In this document: positions 1 through 36,665 of the stretch, piece after piece
Layout: each line of letters opens with the position of its first letter
How positions within the stretch are numbered: the stretch's first letter is position 1
Source of the DNA: Cristatella mucedo
Lineage: Eukaryota > Bryozoa > Phylactolaemata > Cristatellidae
Direction: 5' to 3'
NCBI GenBank assembly: GCA_009760855.2
Contig: WPIO01000005.1
Coordinates: 926,501 to 990,500, forward strand
Length of the DNA: 64,000 bases
Program-made: the position numbers and the translations under genes
The notes under the pieces: generated by a model
Seen by the model: only the letters and a program-made list of their open reading frames with translations
Told to the model about the DNA's origin: nothing
Database searches by the model: none

Positions 1-481
1 TGTATGAGTGTGCTTATGAGTGGATGTGTGTGTGACTACTTAGTTTGCTTTCTGGAAGGCTTAACTCGAGTTTTAGTACTGTTTTACTTGTAGTGAGAAT
101 GAAACCAGGCAGGTAATGCAATCGTACGATAACAACAGCGAGCACTCTGTAAAAAGTTGTTTGGTCACCACCTCTAGAACGAGTCAGAAGACTATCGATC
201 GGGAAGGCAATCAATAAAAGATCAGGAAGGCAATCAATAAGAGATTAAGAAGGCAATCGCTATGCAGTAACCTTGACCTGTCTCGTGGCACAACCTAACA
301 ACGGAATTCAAATGCCTAATGCTGGCTGAAGCTTTTTACTTACGGATCGATGCACAATCCTTGGTTAATAATCTCATTAGGTCCCCACTTCCTTTGGTTG
401 GCAGCAAAACATATGGCAGGCAGGCAGGCAGGCAGCACACGAATGCATGAGCTTGCACTGCCCTCTACTACCATATCTTAC
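1..481. other. intron or downstream flank of the VWD/NIDO/AMOP gene
   Basis: The last exon I can place ends with a GTAAGA donor at 481-476, so this stretch is the start of another intron and the gene continues to the left of the window. Around 195-262 there are three imperfect copies of a roughly 22-bp unit containing GAAGGCAATCAATAA. Around 418-434 there is a short (GCAG)n run. Nothing else is recognised. Confidence 0.5.
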
Positions 482-25122
<24,641 letters not shown>

Positions 25123-25224
25123 CTGCAACGAGACACAGCGAACAGTTCAAAGATTAGAAAACGGGCAAACGTTGTAAACGTTAAAAAGCAAGGACAAAGG
25201 CAATATGTGACATTCGGGTGCCTT

Positions 25225-26425
25225 AGGGCTATTTGCTGGGTCCCGTTCTGTTCACGGTTTATAGTATGCTTAGTCCCGTTCTTTTTGCGGTTTCTACTCT
25301 CCCTCTAGCCGATGTGATTGCCATGCACAATCTAGGCTTTCGCTTCTATGAAGATGACTCAGTTATACCTCAGTTATACTTTGATCTATCCAAGCCTTCC
25401 AGTACGTCGAATTCTCTAAACTTTTTTGCTGCATGTATTGATGAAATCTGCACATGAATGGCAGCAAATTTTCTTAAATTTAATTATGATAAAACTAAAT
25501 TACTAGTTATGGACAAACCAAGTGTGATTCGGAAATTGCAAAGCCTAACGCCCAAAATCGGCTCTGCCAGCATATCTCCTGTTGAATCTCCACAAACTCT
25601 AGGCGTCATGTTCCGAATTGACCTTTTATTAGACAACCACATCAGCTCCACAGTCAAGTCTGCCTACTTTCAGCTAAATAGCATTTCTAAAATTTGGGCT
25701 TGTTTAGACAGAGATGCCACATCCAAATGGATTCATGCATGTGTGACATCCCGTCTTGACTTCTGTAAATCGCTGCTTGCTGGCCTATCGGTCTGTGCAA
25801 TCGGACGCTTACAGCTGGTGCAAAACTCTGAAGCTAGGCTTGTCTGTCGTGAGCGTCGCCGTTGCCAAATCACACCACTTCCTACCGACCTGCAGTGGCT
25901 ACCTGTCAAGCAGCACATCGACTTCAAGGTTTTGTCGCTCACTTTTAGGTCCCTTCATTATCTGATCTACTCCCCCACCAGGCTAAACGATGTACCGAAT
26001 TCTTTTCTCGGAATCTAATCGTTTGCCTATACATCGTACAAACCTCAAATCCTTTGGAGACCTTGCCTTTAGTTCGTAAGCTCCCAAAGCGTGGAACTCA
26101 TTTCCGCCTTGCATTAAGACGTCTCCTGACTTGACAATGTTTAAAAAAACTAAAAACTCATATATTTATCACAGTACTCAGTTGGTCCCTGTGATTAGAC
26201 TTTTATGTGCTTATGCGTGCTGGCGCTGCATGCTGCTACTGACCATTATTGTATGCTGACCCTGTGCATGTCACCCAACCGAACCTAATATTATTCTTGT
26301 TGTTTATTGACCATGCTACCACTAAGCATTCGATCGTGTTTCCTTAGCAGCAAATGTAAAGTGCCTAGAAAGAGATTGGGTTCTCCGAGGCCACTGTGTC
26401 AAATGTATTATTACTATTATTGTTA
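25225..26425 (+). mobile_element. LINE-A copy, RT palm to 3' end
   Basis: The plus strand has a decayed motif-B region (GPVLF-like), then HNLGFRFYEDD (the YADD catalytic box altered to YEDD), MAANFLKFNYDKTKLLVMDK, LDNHISSTVKSAYFQLNSIS, LVQNSEARLVCRE and FKVLSLTFRSLH. The 3' UTR, stem-loop and ATT tail (26400-26425) follow. A stop before MAANF and a frame break upstream make it inactive. Confidence 0.92.
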
Positions 26426-27457
26426 TTCGTGCGTTTGTCACAACAACTCTGCTCATTTGCAAAAAGCACGCAAATGAAATTGTCTTACAGCCAACCCCTG
26501 TTAGCCAACTAGTAATATACGTCTGGCAATTGACAGCAGCCTTTTTGTGGAATCGCCTGTTCACGATAAATGAGGACTGATCACGGTATAAGGCCGAATT
26601 ACAAATCGCACGTATTTAAGAAGACTCTGTCAATATTGTTTCAGCGACAGTTTTCTATGGGGAGGGGCTCGCACTTTGACCTTGCCAAGACATAATGTGA
26701 CACTTATAGCACTGCTTCTTAGCCTATAAAACAGCCTATAATGAGATGTGGTTCTCTTGGGGCACCAAACACATGCGTAGTAATTTGTGTTACCATTATT
26801 TTTATTGCTATTTTTCCTTTGTGTAAAATCCCTACACCACCACAACCCATAACTTTATATTTCCCAGTGCGATATGCTTTTTCCTTAAAACTCCAGCAGC
26901 CATGAATTCATGCTGACTCTGTAGGTATTCATTGGCAATACGAATCCTCGAAGGTAATATGACTTCGGTGCGGCGATGCTAGCTTTCTCACCTACCTAAA
27001 GTCTAGAAGCCAACGGGTACTCGGTGCAACAGGTTATGTGGCAATTGAAATAGTCAATTTTTGTGATAAATTGAGCCTTTGCGTGTCCGCATAAATGCAT
27101 CAACGGGTCACTTGCAAAAAAACGCGTGGACAATGCTTTACACGATGCTTCGCACAGATTGGCTTGAGCGATTCAATGATGAATATATTTTAAATTTTTG
27201 AATATATTTTTCTAAAACTATTGGCTATTATATTGAGAACTCTCCTCGGTTTTAACCCTTCTCGTTCCGGTCATCGCTGGGGAGGCAGCGAGGATTGGAG
27301 CTCAAGTAATCGTAATCGAAAAACGCAAGCAACTGCCTACTCTGTAGGATGCGCTTAGCGCTTTGTATCCGCGATAACGGACGACAGAATCTTGTAATTC
27401 GAGCAAGCGACGTTTGAATCCCATATAGGTGCATGTATGAAATTAAGAATTGGCAAT
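26426..27457. other. non-coding stretch
   Basis: AT-rich, with no recognised element. Confidence 0.4.
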
Positions 27458-27459
27458 TA

Positions 27460-27632
27460 ATAATAATAATGTACTTGATAAAGTGCCCTCAGAGAACTTA
27501 ATCTCTTTCTAGGCGCTTTACATTTGCTGCAAAGGGAAATGCAATTGAATGGTGAGTAATATCATGCTTGAAAAACAAACAAAATGAGTAACATGGTTAG
27601 GGGTGACATGCACAGGGTCGGCATGCAAATGT
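27460..27632 (-). mobile_element. LINE-A 3' tail
   Basis: Only the 3' UTR with stem-loop and (ATT)n (27460-27475) is present, cut off at about 27632. Confidence 0.88.
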
Positions 27633-27984
27633 GCAATTCCGTAGAGGAATTAGAGAGCCTCTTTGGGCGGTGCGCCTACAGGGAGAAGCGTCCGGCTATT
27701 TCTTCAGAGTGAGGCTACCGACGATTCTAGCGATTTGCGTGCACACCTGCCTGGCAGTTAGCCTTCGGGCTGCAGCTTCAGGCTCGACAAAGAGCGGTGC
27801 GGTTGCTTTTCAGACGGCATTTAAAAGGCTTCCGGACGGCCTCATTTCGGTTTCTAGGCAAGTTTTCCTGAAATAGGGTGTAACCATTTTAGAGATCACT
27901 CGATGTCCGTTGCTACGGGCACGAATCCTAAAGCAAAATAGTGCGTTGCCTGCTGCAAGCCGTAGTAAACGCTGCGATCATAAA

Positions 27985-29255
27985 TATAATAATAGGTCTT
28001 TTGTACGGCAGCTTACGAGAACTAAATCTCTAATCGCGCATTTTAGAACTCGCTGACAGAGAATCAATAAACAAGGGTTAGTGACACGTTCAGTGTGCAG
28101 CTTGTACAAGCAAGCAAAAGTAAACAAGCCTCGTGCTTGGGCCAGCACGCAACAGCAAACAAGATGACAATCGTATCCACCGGTATGTGCGACCTCCGGC
28201 TAGTAAAATGCTCTGACTCATGCACAGGTGAGCACACAAAGCACGCCGGAACAAAACAGGACAAATTTACTGTGGCAAAGGGAAGGCTGGCGGAAGCAGG
28301 CAGGTGCGGCTTCGGCTGAGATTTAAATGATGCAAGGTCATTACAGGTGGTGACTGCAGTCAGAAGTGAGCTACAGACTTCCGCCACATAAGAGGTGAAG
28401 GCTCGATCACCAAAGATTTTCAATTCAGCGCGACGGACTGACAGACATATTGCCTGGATCTTAGCCCTGGGATTAGGTGCTCGCTCTTCACGACCCAGGT
28501 CGTGGGCTCGAACCCTGCAGCGGTCGATTCTGCATTGACCACTGCATGCGATGGTAACAATTGTGAAGGCTCTTCTGCCGCTAAATTAATGAGGCCGTTA
28601 AATCAGCTCATCGCGTGTGTATGACCAGATGCAGAGGAGCGGGTAGCTCACGACTTCCTTTAAAGAAGCAAACAATTCGGTTAAGGTCAAGGCTGGTGAT
28701 AGAGAGTGAAGCGTGCTGCAAGCCAGACGGAAATCCTCTTGAAATTGATTCAAAGTTTGATAAGGAGCCAGTGAAGCTCAGACAGAATTGGGGTGGCGTG
28801 ACAGCTGCGCCGTTAATGACAAACCAGACCACCCACTAAGTTGTGCACCAGCTGCAGATTAAGACGCCGCGACTAAGGGCACAGACCGGAATTCCTGAAT
28901 GAAGGGAATTGAAGTAATCTATTCCCTAAATCACAAGCGCATAAACTATTTTCTTTGTCATTCCCTTCTTATTTGAGCAGGACCTGATTTTGGCGTTGCT
29001 CGTTAGCTGAAAATTGGCAGACTTGACAAAGGAGGAAATGCGCTCATCCAATGACAATTCACTTTGGAACAGCGCGCCTAGGCATGCGTCAGTGGGGCTA
29101 CGCTAGATGAAGCGATCTTTCGTGCAGGAGCTTCCAGCTTGAGGGGGCACTGGGTTTGCACCTAACTAATGTCTTGGTCTTGTCAACGTTAACGCTTCAG
29201 GAAGCAGGTGGCTGGCTATCCAAGAGCGAATGACGTCCATGCTAAGAGCAAGGGA
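27985..29255 (-). mobile_element. LINE-C copy interrupted by SINE-B
   Basis: It shares long stretches with the copy at 34350 (for example TTGAAATTGATTCAA, GAGGGAATTGAA-like and ACTATTTT words) and ends in an (ATT)n tail near 27985-27995. The minus strand encodes KIFGDRAFTSYVAEVCSSL, an RT C-terminal tail. The SINE-B unit at about 28448-28610 splits it. It is decayed. Confidence 0.8.
28448..28610 (+). mobile_element. SINE-B copy inserted in LINE-C
   Basis: The sequence has CTTAGCCCTGGGATTAGGTG (A-box region), GTGGGCTCGAACCCTGCAG (B box GGCTCGAACCC), GCATTGACCACTGCATGCGA, GTGAAGGCTCTTCTGCCGC and the tail TAATGAGGCCGTTAAATCAG. This is the best-preserved SINE-B here. Confidence 0.85.
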
Positions 29256-29399
29256 ATTGAGTCGGATAAGAAGCAACACGTTAAAGTGAGATTGACGAAA
29301 ACTTCACGAAGGTGTGTAAACGTCACCACGGTTAGAAGGCTACAGCGTGCCTTTCTAGTTGACCTCAGGTCCACAAACCCGCCTCGCCCTCCTGCGAGC

Positions 29400-30590
29400 G
29401 ACGAGCGGTAGCTGAGGCAAGCTACGACCCAACGCTGCTCGCGTCGCCCGACGTCTCTGGCACAGATAAGAGCAGCGGGGCTGGCGGCAGCTGGAACTTT
29501 CGCACTGCCGGAACGGTCGGCCTAAACGTGGCCGACAGGGTCACCTTCGGCGCGTCACCTTCAGCGCGTGCGTCGTCTCTAGGCTCCCGGCGGGCGACCG
29601 AGATGCGGAATCGACACCCCAAGCTCGGCAGCAGCGGCGCGCCAAAATTTTGCTAGCAAGCGTTCGCTCTGATATAGAGCGTCGAACGGATATTGAGCCG
29701 CTGCCCTGCTCGACCTCATTCGTCATTCGGGGGGCCACGGGACGAGTAGAGCGATCGACATCCGTCGATCGGCTCGCCATCCGATGAGCGACGCGACGCT
29801 AGAGGTGAGCGCGACTTATGGTGACAGGCTGATGTGCCGTCTGCTGCTGTCTCCGGGATCGGCGGCCACAGATGCTGTGCAGAAGCAGAACACAGGACAG
29901 AGCCAGACAGATGACCCAACGGGCGGCAAACGGCAGGTCGGCCAGCGCGTCCGACCAGCGTCAGATAATGAATGCACTTCCGGGTGGAAATGGAAGGCGC
30001 ACCGAAAAGACGAAAAGCCCGACGCGCAGGAGCCGAGACGACTCTCGCCGGAAGCCCCAAGCAGGCGACCACGTGTGCTCGCTAAGAGACGGGCGCGGTC
30101 GCGTAACGATTGCATGAATGCTACACGGCTTGCCCGGCGATCGAACGAATCTTTCCCCACGGGGCGACATCGATAAATCCTACGGGGAGACGTCGGTAAA
30201 TCGAAAACGGAAGCGGCCCGCTCGAGCCATCGGAGCCACGCGCCGCCACGCACGCGTCGCCGGAAGAGGCGAGAGTCGCTGCCGCCACAAGCGACTGATC
30301 ATCGGACCGCTCCGCGAGAGCGAAGGGACTTCTGGCGCTATACAATACAAGATGAGGCTTTTAAACCAGCCAGTACATCTCCTTTGTAGCAGGAGTGCAT
30401 TTCGTCTGCTGTCATTTTGTCGCTGTCGTCTGCTCGTCGTCTACGTGGCTCCGTGGGGGAAGGATGCCGATGAGCGACGGTAGCGCATCAATAGGCACTC
30501 GTCGCTCGTCGCTCACGATAGTCACTCGTCGCTCACTCGGCGTCACGACGACGAGATTACGTCAAATGACGTCAGGACGAGACTAACTCA
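29400..30590. other. CpG-rich block, possible promoter or first-exon region
   Basis: GC and CpG density rise sharply compared with flanking introns. Overlapping open frames on both strands are explained by the lack of stop trinucleotides, and no conserved domain is seen in any of them. It lies about 4.3 kb upstream of the first visible exon of the VWD/NIDO/AMOP gene, so it could hold its promoter; this is inference. Confidence 0.4.
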
Positions 30591-30890
30591 GGTCAGGCCA
30601 ATACTCAAGAAAGCAATACTAGACCAAGAAAACTTAAGTAGCTTCCCTTCTACCGTTCCTATCAAAGACACTAGAACGAGTCGTGGCAGACCAGCTGAAC
30701 TCGTATATTAAAACTTCGAACCTTGCTAGTAATTTCCAGTCTGATTTTGGAGGTATTCACTCTACAGAGTCAGCATTGCTTTGGGTGTACAACGACGTAC
30801 TTTGCAATGCAGACATGAGTAGAATACCTCGATCTTTCGGGAGCTTTTGATACAATCGATCACCAAGTCTTCTTGAGCACCTCTTAACAC
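30590..30890 (+). mobile_element. LINE-A internal RT fragment
   Basis: The plus strand has degraded codons for ILKKAILDQENLS, RGRPAELVY, SNFQSDFGGIHSTESALL and, after a frameshift, GAFDTIDHQVFLSTS, that is, RT fingers to motif A. SINE-A follows immediately. Confidence 0.8.
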
Positions 30891-31035
30891 GCCGAGCTGG
30901 TTTGGTCCAGCGGTTAAGGTGCTCGCCCCCAACCACGGTCTGGCTGAGGTCGTGGGCTCGAGCCCGGAGGCATATGTGAAGCGCCTGAATAGAGATTAAG
31001 TTCTCTTGGGGCGCTATATAAATGAATTATATATA
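30891..31035 (+). mobile_element. SINE-A copy
   Basis: The head GCCGAGCTGGTTTGGTCCAG and CGGTTAAGGTGCTCG contains an A box (TGGTCCAGCGG). The B box is GGGCTCGAGCCC. The tail GTGAAGCGCCTGAATAGAGA and TTAAGTTCTCTTGGGGCGCT reproduces the LINE-A stem-loop, then runs into an AT repeat. Confidence 0.9.
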
Positions 31036-31209
31036 TATAAATACATATAATTTACTTTAATTTAATTTACATATAAATACTCTTTTGAAGATCAGACGGA
31101 TGCAGCCAACGGCCTTGACCCTGTGTACCTGTACTGGAAAAAGGAACTACAGCCACTGATTTGGAAAACAACAACCTCATTTGGCTACTGGAGTGTCGAA
31201 CCAACCTGC

Positions 31210-31295
31210 TGGAGAAATAATGATAATAATAATGCATTTGTATAGAACCCTCGGAGAACTTTATCTCTTTCTAAGCGCATTGCATTTGCTCTACG
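31210..31295 (-). mobile_element. LINE-A 3' tail
   Basis: A stem-loop remnant and (ATT)n tail (31215-31232) on the minus strand. Confidence 0.8.
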
Positions 31296-31399
31296 GAAAG
31301 GAGGCATGATCATCCTAGGGAAGTCCAGGCGGTGAGGTAGCCTAACTCCCATTTTCCTCCGCGTACTGCGTTTTGTGTGGCTTAGCGACCGAGAGAACA

Positions 31400-34345
31400 T
31401 GTAGTAAATATTGAAATCCCGGTCTGCGTGAGGTCTGCGCTCGACGTCTTTTGGGGTTTCGCAGGAACGTGGGCCGCCGAACGCGGGCATCGAGATTTAA
31501 ATGCACCGCCGTTCGCGAACTACTCGCGAACTCGCTATGAAATGAAAAGGGCAAGATCCGCACGAGTTCCGGACGAGATCGCGCAAGTCAGTAGCACCTT
31601 CACCAGAGCGCCAGCTTCGCTTAAAGTGACGGCCGGCGGAGGTGCGTGCGAACGACGATCTCGGAAACCCCTGCGCCGTCGGTGAAGCGGAACTAGAGCT
31701 GCGAGAAGCTGCCGCAAACTTTTCCTGTGCGACGCAGTCGACCTAGCCGTGCTTTAGCTCTGCCGCTCTTCTTGGAAAGTCTTTACGACATATAGGACAA
31801 GCCGCGTGCAAGGTTCGCGTTCGGTACTTTGGTGATCGCTGGCCAATATAGCGTAGGTCCATCTGGTGGCAGGGCCGCCGAAAACCACATCAAGCTAGAT
31901 CGGAATCCATCACCGCCTGCGGGAAATGGCTGCTAAAATCCAGAGCGACCCGCCGCTAGTGATTCACTAACGCAGCTCTCGCCGTCTGCCCCGAGGTTAG
32001 GCTTCCAAAAGTAGGGTTTCTTCTAACCAACCAAATCTGCGGAATAGACATAGCTCGTAAATGGTGAACGGTCTCATCGCAATAGCAGTGCGATGCGACC
32101 GGTCAGAGTCGGCTGTCCAGATGTACGGACCATACACGGACCAGATGCGGACCATACACGGACCAGATGCGGACCATATACGGACCAGATGCGGACCAGA
32201 GTCAGCGTTCAACGCGGGCCTTTCGATGAACTTTCAGCCAAGAGACTTTCGAAAAAGATGCTGCACTTTTTGACAGCGACGCAGCTTTAGATTAACCGAA
32301 GGAACGCTGCAATCCTTCGCACGGGCAGTTGCACCGTCGGTGCAGCTTGGCGTTCTCGTAGGATCCGGTCCGTCTACGATTGCCTTATTACTTTCAGCAT
32401 TAGACGCCAATCGCCGCAGCCACGCCTTTGTGCCGACGCGCCGGGTCGCCAGCGCGTCGATGCACAGCGGCAATTGGCTCGAAGGTGACCAAAAGCAGGC
32501 TCCTAGAAAAATGCCGGCGTCGAACGGCCGAAATCGAAGAAGAGTGCGGCAACTCCTCAGCTGCAACCAGCGTTCGCAGCGAGGAAGATTGACGGGGCGG
32601 CCGGAGCTAGTTCGTAGCCACCCTAGAGTCACTTACTGCCCTGCATGCATCGTACGCTCCCTACGGGGCAGATTCAGCAGCTCAGCAGCAAGCTCAACTC
32701 GCCCTACGCGATGCATCGGCCGCAGCGCTCAGTGCCCTACCGCGTCCCTACCGAGCCGCGGCCGCCGCCGCCGCGGCGCGCAGCCTTCACTGCGGACCTC
32801 GTGCGCGTCGGCGGATCAATAGCCCGCCAGTCCCGCTAGAATTCTAAAGGGAGCCCACGCCGACGGAAAGGCCGCTTTACGCGGCCTGTAGCTTTCCGTG
32901 CGCCGTACGATCGCGTCGCGCCTCTGCGCCAGCGGGGCGCGACCGAGCGGGTCGGAGGTGCGGCGGCTGCTGCGCCGCCGGTGACGCTGGCTGCATCGCA
33001 TCGTCGAAAACTGCTCTCGCACGGCCGACGACGAGTCGTCCAGGTGAAGTCGGCTACTGCTCAGCCGCCGCGGCCGGCGCCGCGCGAACGCTCGCGCCGG
33101 CCACTCACCCACGAGAAGCGTGACGACGATGAGTCGTGCGACGGCCGCACAGCGAGCCGACTGCATCCTCTTCGCTATGCCGCCGCCACCGCCACCGCTT
33201 TGCGAGCTCTCTCGAGGCGTCGCCGTCCTCCGGGCCAGCCGCGGCAGCAGCCGAACGCAGGGTGGCGAGTGCGGACGCGTAGACGCGTAGACACGTAGAG
33301 CCGCTCTCGACAGTCCTGCCGAAGTTGGCGCAGTGCAGCTCAGGCTGGGGCGCGGCCCTACGTCTCTTACCGCTCACGGGCTAGCACGGCGAGCGGCTGT
33401 CAAAAGACTGCAGTCCGTGCGCCGAGCGCCGAAAGTCAAGCTCTCCGTCCGGCGGCCAGCAGCTGACGTGAGCTCCGCCTAGGGCGTGGCCCCGGTGGCC
33501 TTTGTCGCGCGACCGCGCGCGGCGAGCTGTAACAATGCGGCGGCGCCGTTGTTGCCATTATGCAGTTCCCTCCCTGTCAACGATGAGGAGGCACGCCTTC
33601 GCGAACGGATACTCGGCGCCCGCGCGTAACTAGTCGGAGCGGACGCAAGCTTCTTGGACTAGCGCAGCTCGGAGCGGACGCGGCCGTCGTCGCGGTAGCG
33701 GACGCGCGGAGCGCCGGCGCGCGGGCGAGCAGGACGATTCGGCGCGGCACCGGCGCGAGGCGCGTCGAGCGCCTTTTCGCCGCCGCTTAGCACGTTCGCG
33801 GCCGTGCTGCACTCTTAGAAATATTGCGAATCGCTGTGACAGTTAATTGTTGGCGATCCTAACTCGCCGTGCGAAAGCTGCAAAGGCTGTTGCAGTCGAG
33901 CCGAGCCCATCGGAGTGAGCTGAGGCGACCGTCGCGCCTCGTTTTCAGCCATCGCTCTACTCGGAGCGCTGCGGCTCGGCGGCGCAGCGGACAGCTCGGA
34001 CGACTCATTTGCGTCCGTTCAGCCGCTCTGCTTTGCTGCTGCCACTGCTGCTGCAACAGAGGCTGCGGCCGTTGCTCGCGCGACCCGCTGTCGGCGTCGG
34101 GTCTGGGCCTTTCGCAGCGGCAGCGGCGCTGGCCTACCGCCGCTGCCGCACTTTTCACGGCGCCGCTCACCGTCGCCGGCGCGGCCGCGCGCAGCTATAG
34201 CCTTCTAGCGACGGCCGCCGCTGTCGTAGCAATGGTCGTGGCGCGCCGCCTGGTGGCCAGCGCTGGTCAACGACGCAGCGATTGTTTCTGGCGCACTTTG
34301 TGCCGGGATCTAACAGCACCGACTGCGACCGGCGCGCGTGAATGA
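31400..34345. other. large CpG-rich block without recognised gene
   Basis: About 3 kb of high-GC, CpG-dense sequence with many overlapping Arg/Ala/Ser-rich frames on both strands. No domain, signal peptide or splice pattern can be supported. It includes a 22-bp tandem repeat at 32121-32205. A promoter, 5' UTR or non-coding exon region is the most likely content. Confidence 0.4.
32121..32205. repeat. 22-bp tandem repeat, about 4 copies
   Basis: The unit ATGCGGACCATACACGGACC(AG) starts near 32121, 32145, 32167 and 32189 with minor variants (TACACGG or TATACGG). Confidence 0.93.
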
Positions 34346-34349
34346 TGAC

Positions 34350-35345
34350 AATAATAATAGGTCATTTTTAGAGCGCCCTAAAAGAATTTAGCTAAGAGAA
34401 CTTGTATCCAGGCGCTTTACAATTCGCTGCAAGGGAATCAGTACCCCGGGATTAATTACATGCGCGGTAGCAAATGTGCAAAAGCATCATGCTTAGGTCA
34501 GCGTGCTAAAGTAGACATGAGAACAGTCGAGGCCAGAGGTTAGAAAGGCTTCTGGCAAGTAGCATGCACTGAATCATGCACAGGTACGCACGCAAAGCAC
34601 GCCGGAACAAGAAAAAGATAAGGTCAGAAGGAGCGAAGAGAAAGCCAGCCGAAACATATGCGTCTTTAGCTAACTAAGGCTTGAAAGATGCAAGGTCATC
34701 ACAGGCACTGACCGGAGCCGAAAGCGAGTTCTTTACTGTTGGCGCATAAGAGCTGAAGGCTAGATCGCGAAATGCGTTCAATTTAGTGCAAGGGACAGCA
34801 AGATGACACTAGGCTGACGAGAAAATGGTGTAAGTGAAAACTGGAAGAGCAGGGAATTCGGATAGGTAAAGGCTGGTGCTAGCGAATCAAGCGATCCGTA
34901 AACTAGACTGCGGTTGTTGAAATTGATTCAATGCTTGATATGAAGCCAGTGAAGTTCAAACAGAAGTGAGGGCAATGCGGCAGCTCTGAGCGGCTGGCGG
35001 CAGATCAAACGAGCCGCCGAGTTGCGTACCAGTTGCAGACGGTTAGGCGCAAAGGCCGAGATTCCTAAATAGAGGGAATTGAAATAGCCTTAGCGAGATG
35101 TCACAAACGCGTGAACTATTTTGGCCGTCGCATTCTTATTCAAGTAGGCCCTGATTTTTGAAACGTTCGGCAACTGGGACGACTTGACGGCGGAGGACAT
35201 TCGCTTGCATCAAATGGTAAGTCTTTAGGAAAACTAGGCCTACATTAGGACAAGACGTCACTGGGTTTATGCTAGCAGAAGCTACCTTGACGGTTAGGTA
35301 TTCCAACTTTTGGGTGAGATTATCCTTGCCCATAATTATTAGGTT
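34350..35345 (-). mobile_element. LINE-C copy
   Basis: An (ATT)n tail at 34350-34362 is followed on the minus strand by a stem-loop-like 3' end (GCGCCTGG...AGGGCGC). Further on come RT-tail codons such as LTQKLEYLTVKVASASINPV (the position occupied by TLKIGSASISPV in LINE-A). It is collinear with the 27985 copy but without the SINE. It is decayed. Confidence 0.8.
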
Positions 35346-35677
35346 ATATTATTGCAATTGAGCTTCGTGAATTTAGTAACCATCAAAACGCAAAGGTAGT
35401 CGATGTATGAGATTAAGCGAGTCGGATGAGGAGCACGGCTTATTTGGTGTGAATGCGCGCGGGAGATATTCCGGTGCTCTAAGAGCTACCTTCATGTTCA
35501 TCTTTTGTCGATCGCATCCGGTACGTTTTTCTTTTAAATCTAGTTGTCTTCAGCCGAAGCCGCTATAACTTGCTGCGTTCTGTTAATGCCGATTCGGTGA
35601 AATTTTTGCTCCCTCGCAGGCAGATTCATGCCTCCGATGTAGTCACGCTGCACTCTCAACGTGTTCCGCGAAGCAGG

Positions 35678-36032
35678 ATAATAATAATAATAATAATAAT
35701 AATAATTCACTTGATAAAGCGCCCTCAGAGAACTCAATCTCTTTCAAGGCGCTTTACATTTGCTGCAAAGTGAAATGCAATTGAAATTAAATAAAATCAT
35801 GCTTAAAAAACAAACAAAATGAATTATATGGTTAGGGGTGACATGCACAGGGTCAGCATGCAAATGTGGTTAGTGGCAGCATGCACAGTGTCAGCACACA
35901 TAAGCACATCAAGGACGAATCACAGGGTCCCACTAAATGCTGTCCTAAATAGGTGTGTTTTTAGGTTTCTTTTAAATGTGGTCAGGTCAGGGGATGTTCT
36001 GACGCAGGTCGGGAGGGAGTTCCAGGCTGTGG
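35678..36032 (-). mobile_element. LINE-A 3' fragment
   Basis: An (ATT)n tail at 35679-35705, stem-loop and 3' UTR are followed by the last RT codons, ending abruptly at 36032. Confidence 0.9.
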
Positions 36033-36435
36033 GATGCCGCACTGCCCGGAAGTGAGCCGTCCATTGCGCTCGGACGGTCTTTCGGCTAAGCGCCATCTCC
36101 TTATCACTAATTCGGACGACAGGAGCCCCTTGAATTTATGGTCAACATATTTAGATTTCTTATAAAAATATTTTAGTTATCTAAAAGCGCTATGAGGATA
36201 TGTCTATTATTGCTGCTATCCTTACCCTTTTTGTCTTAAATGCGGGCCTGCGTTCTATGACACACACGCACTCATCTTTGTCAAATCTCCACCAAGCTGG
36301 CGTTATCAATAAGGAAAGGTGCCTTGCACCCGTGCTAGCTACAGCAATAGTCATCTCTGAATGTGAGCCTTACAAATGTGTCCGCCGTTAGTCACCCCGT
36401 TGACTGGACAGTCTTGAATATTCTTTTGTAATGGC
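36033..36435. other. non-coding stretch
   Basis: Nothing is recognised. Confidence 0.4.
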
Positions 36436-36574
36436 CTTGCCTCTCTCTTTCATGATGTCTCTCCGTCTACCTCTTTCTCTCTCCTCTCTCTTTCCTCTCT
36501 CTCTCTCTCTCTTTCCTCTCTCTCTCCTCTCTCTCCTCTCTCTCCTCTCTCTCCTCTCTCTCTCTCTCTCTCTT

Positions 36575-36664
<90 letters not shown>

Positions 36665-36665
36665 T
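36436..36665. repeat. long imperfect (CT)n / (CCTCT)n tract
   Basis: About 230 bases of pyrimidine-only plus strand, with CCTCTCT variants on the left and pure CT on the right. The long Ser/Leu and Arg/Glu frames here are artefacts. Confidence 0.96.

Noticed and set aside
29784-30483. Overlapping frames of 120-145 codons on both strands
   Set aside because: Same GC-driven lack of stops; no conserved motif.
30891-31035. Functional tRNA gene
   Set aside because: Good A and B boxes but no acceptor-stem pairing, and the same unit recurs with a LINE-like tail, so it is a SINE.
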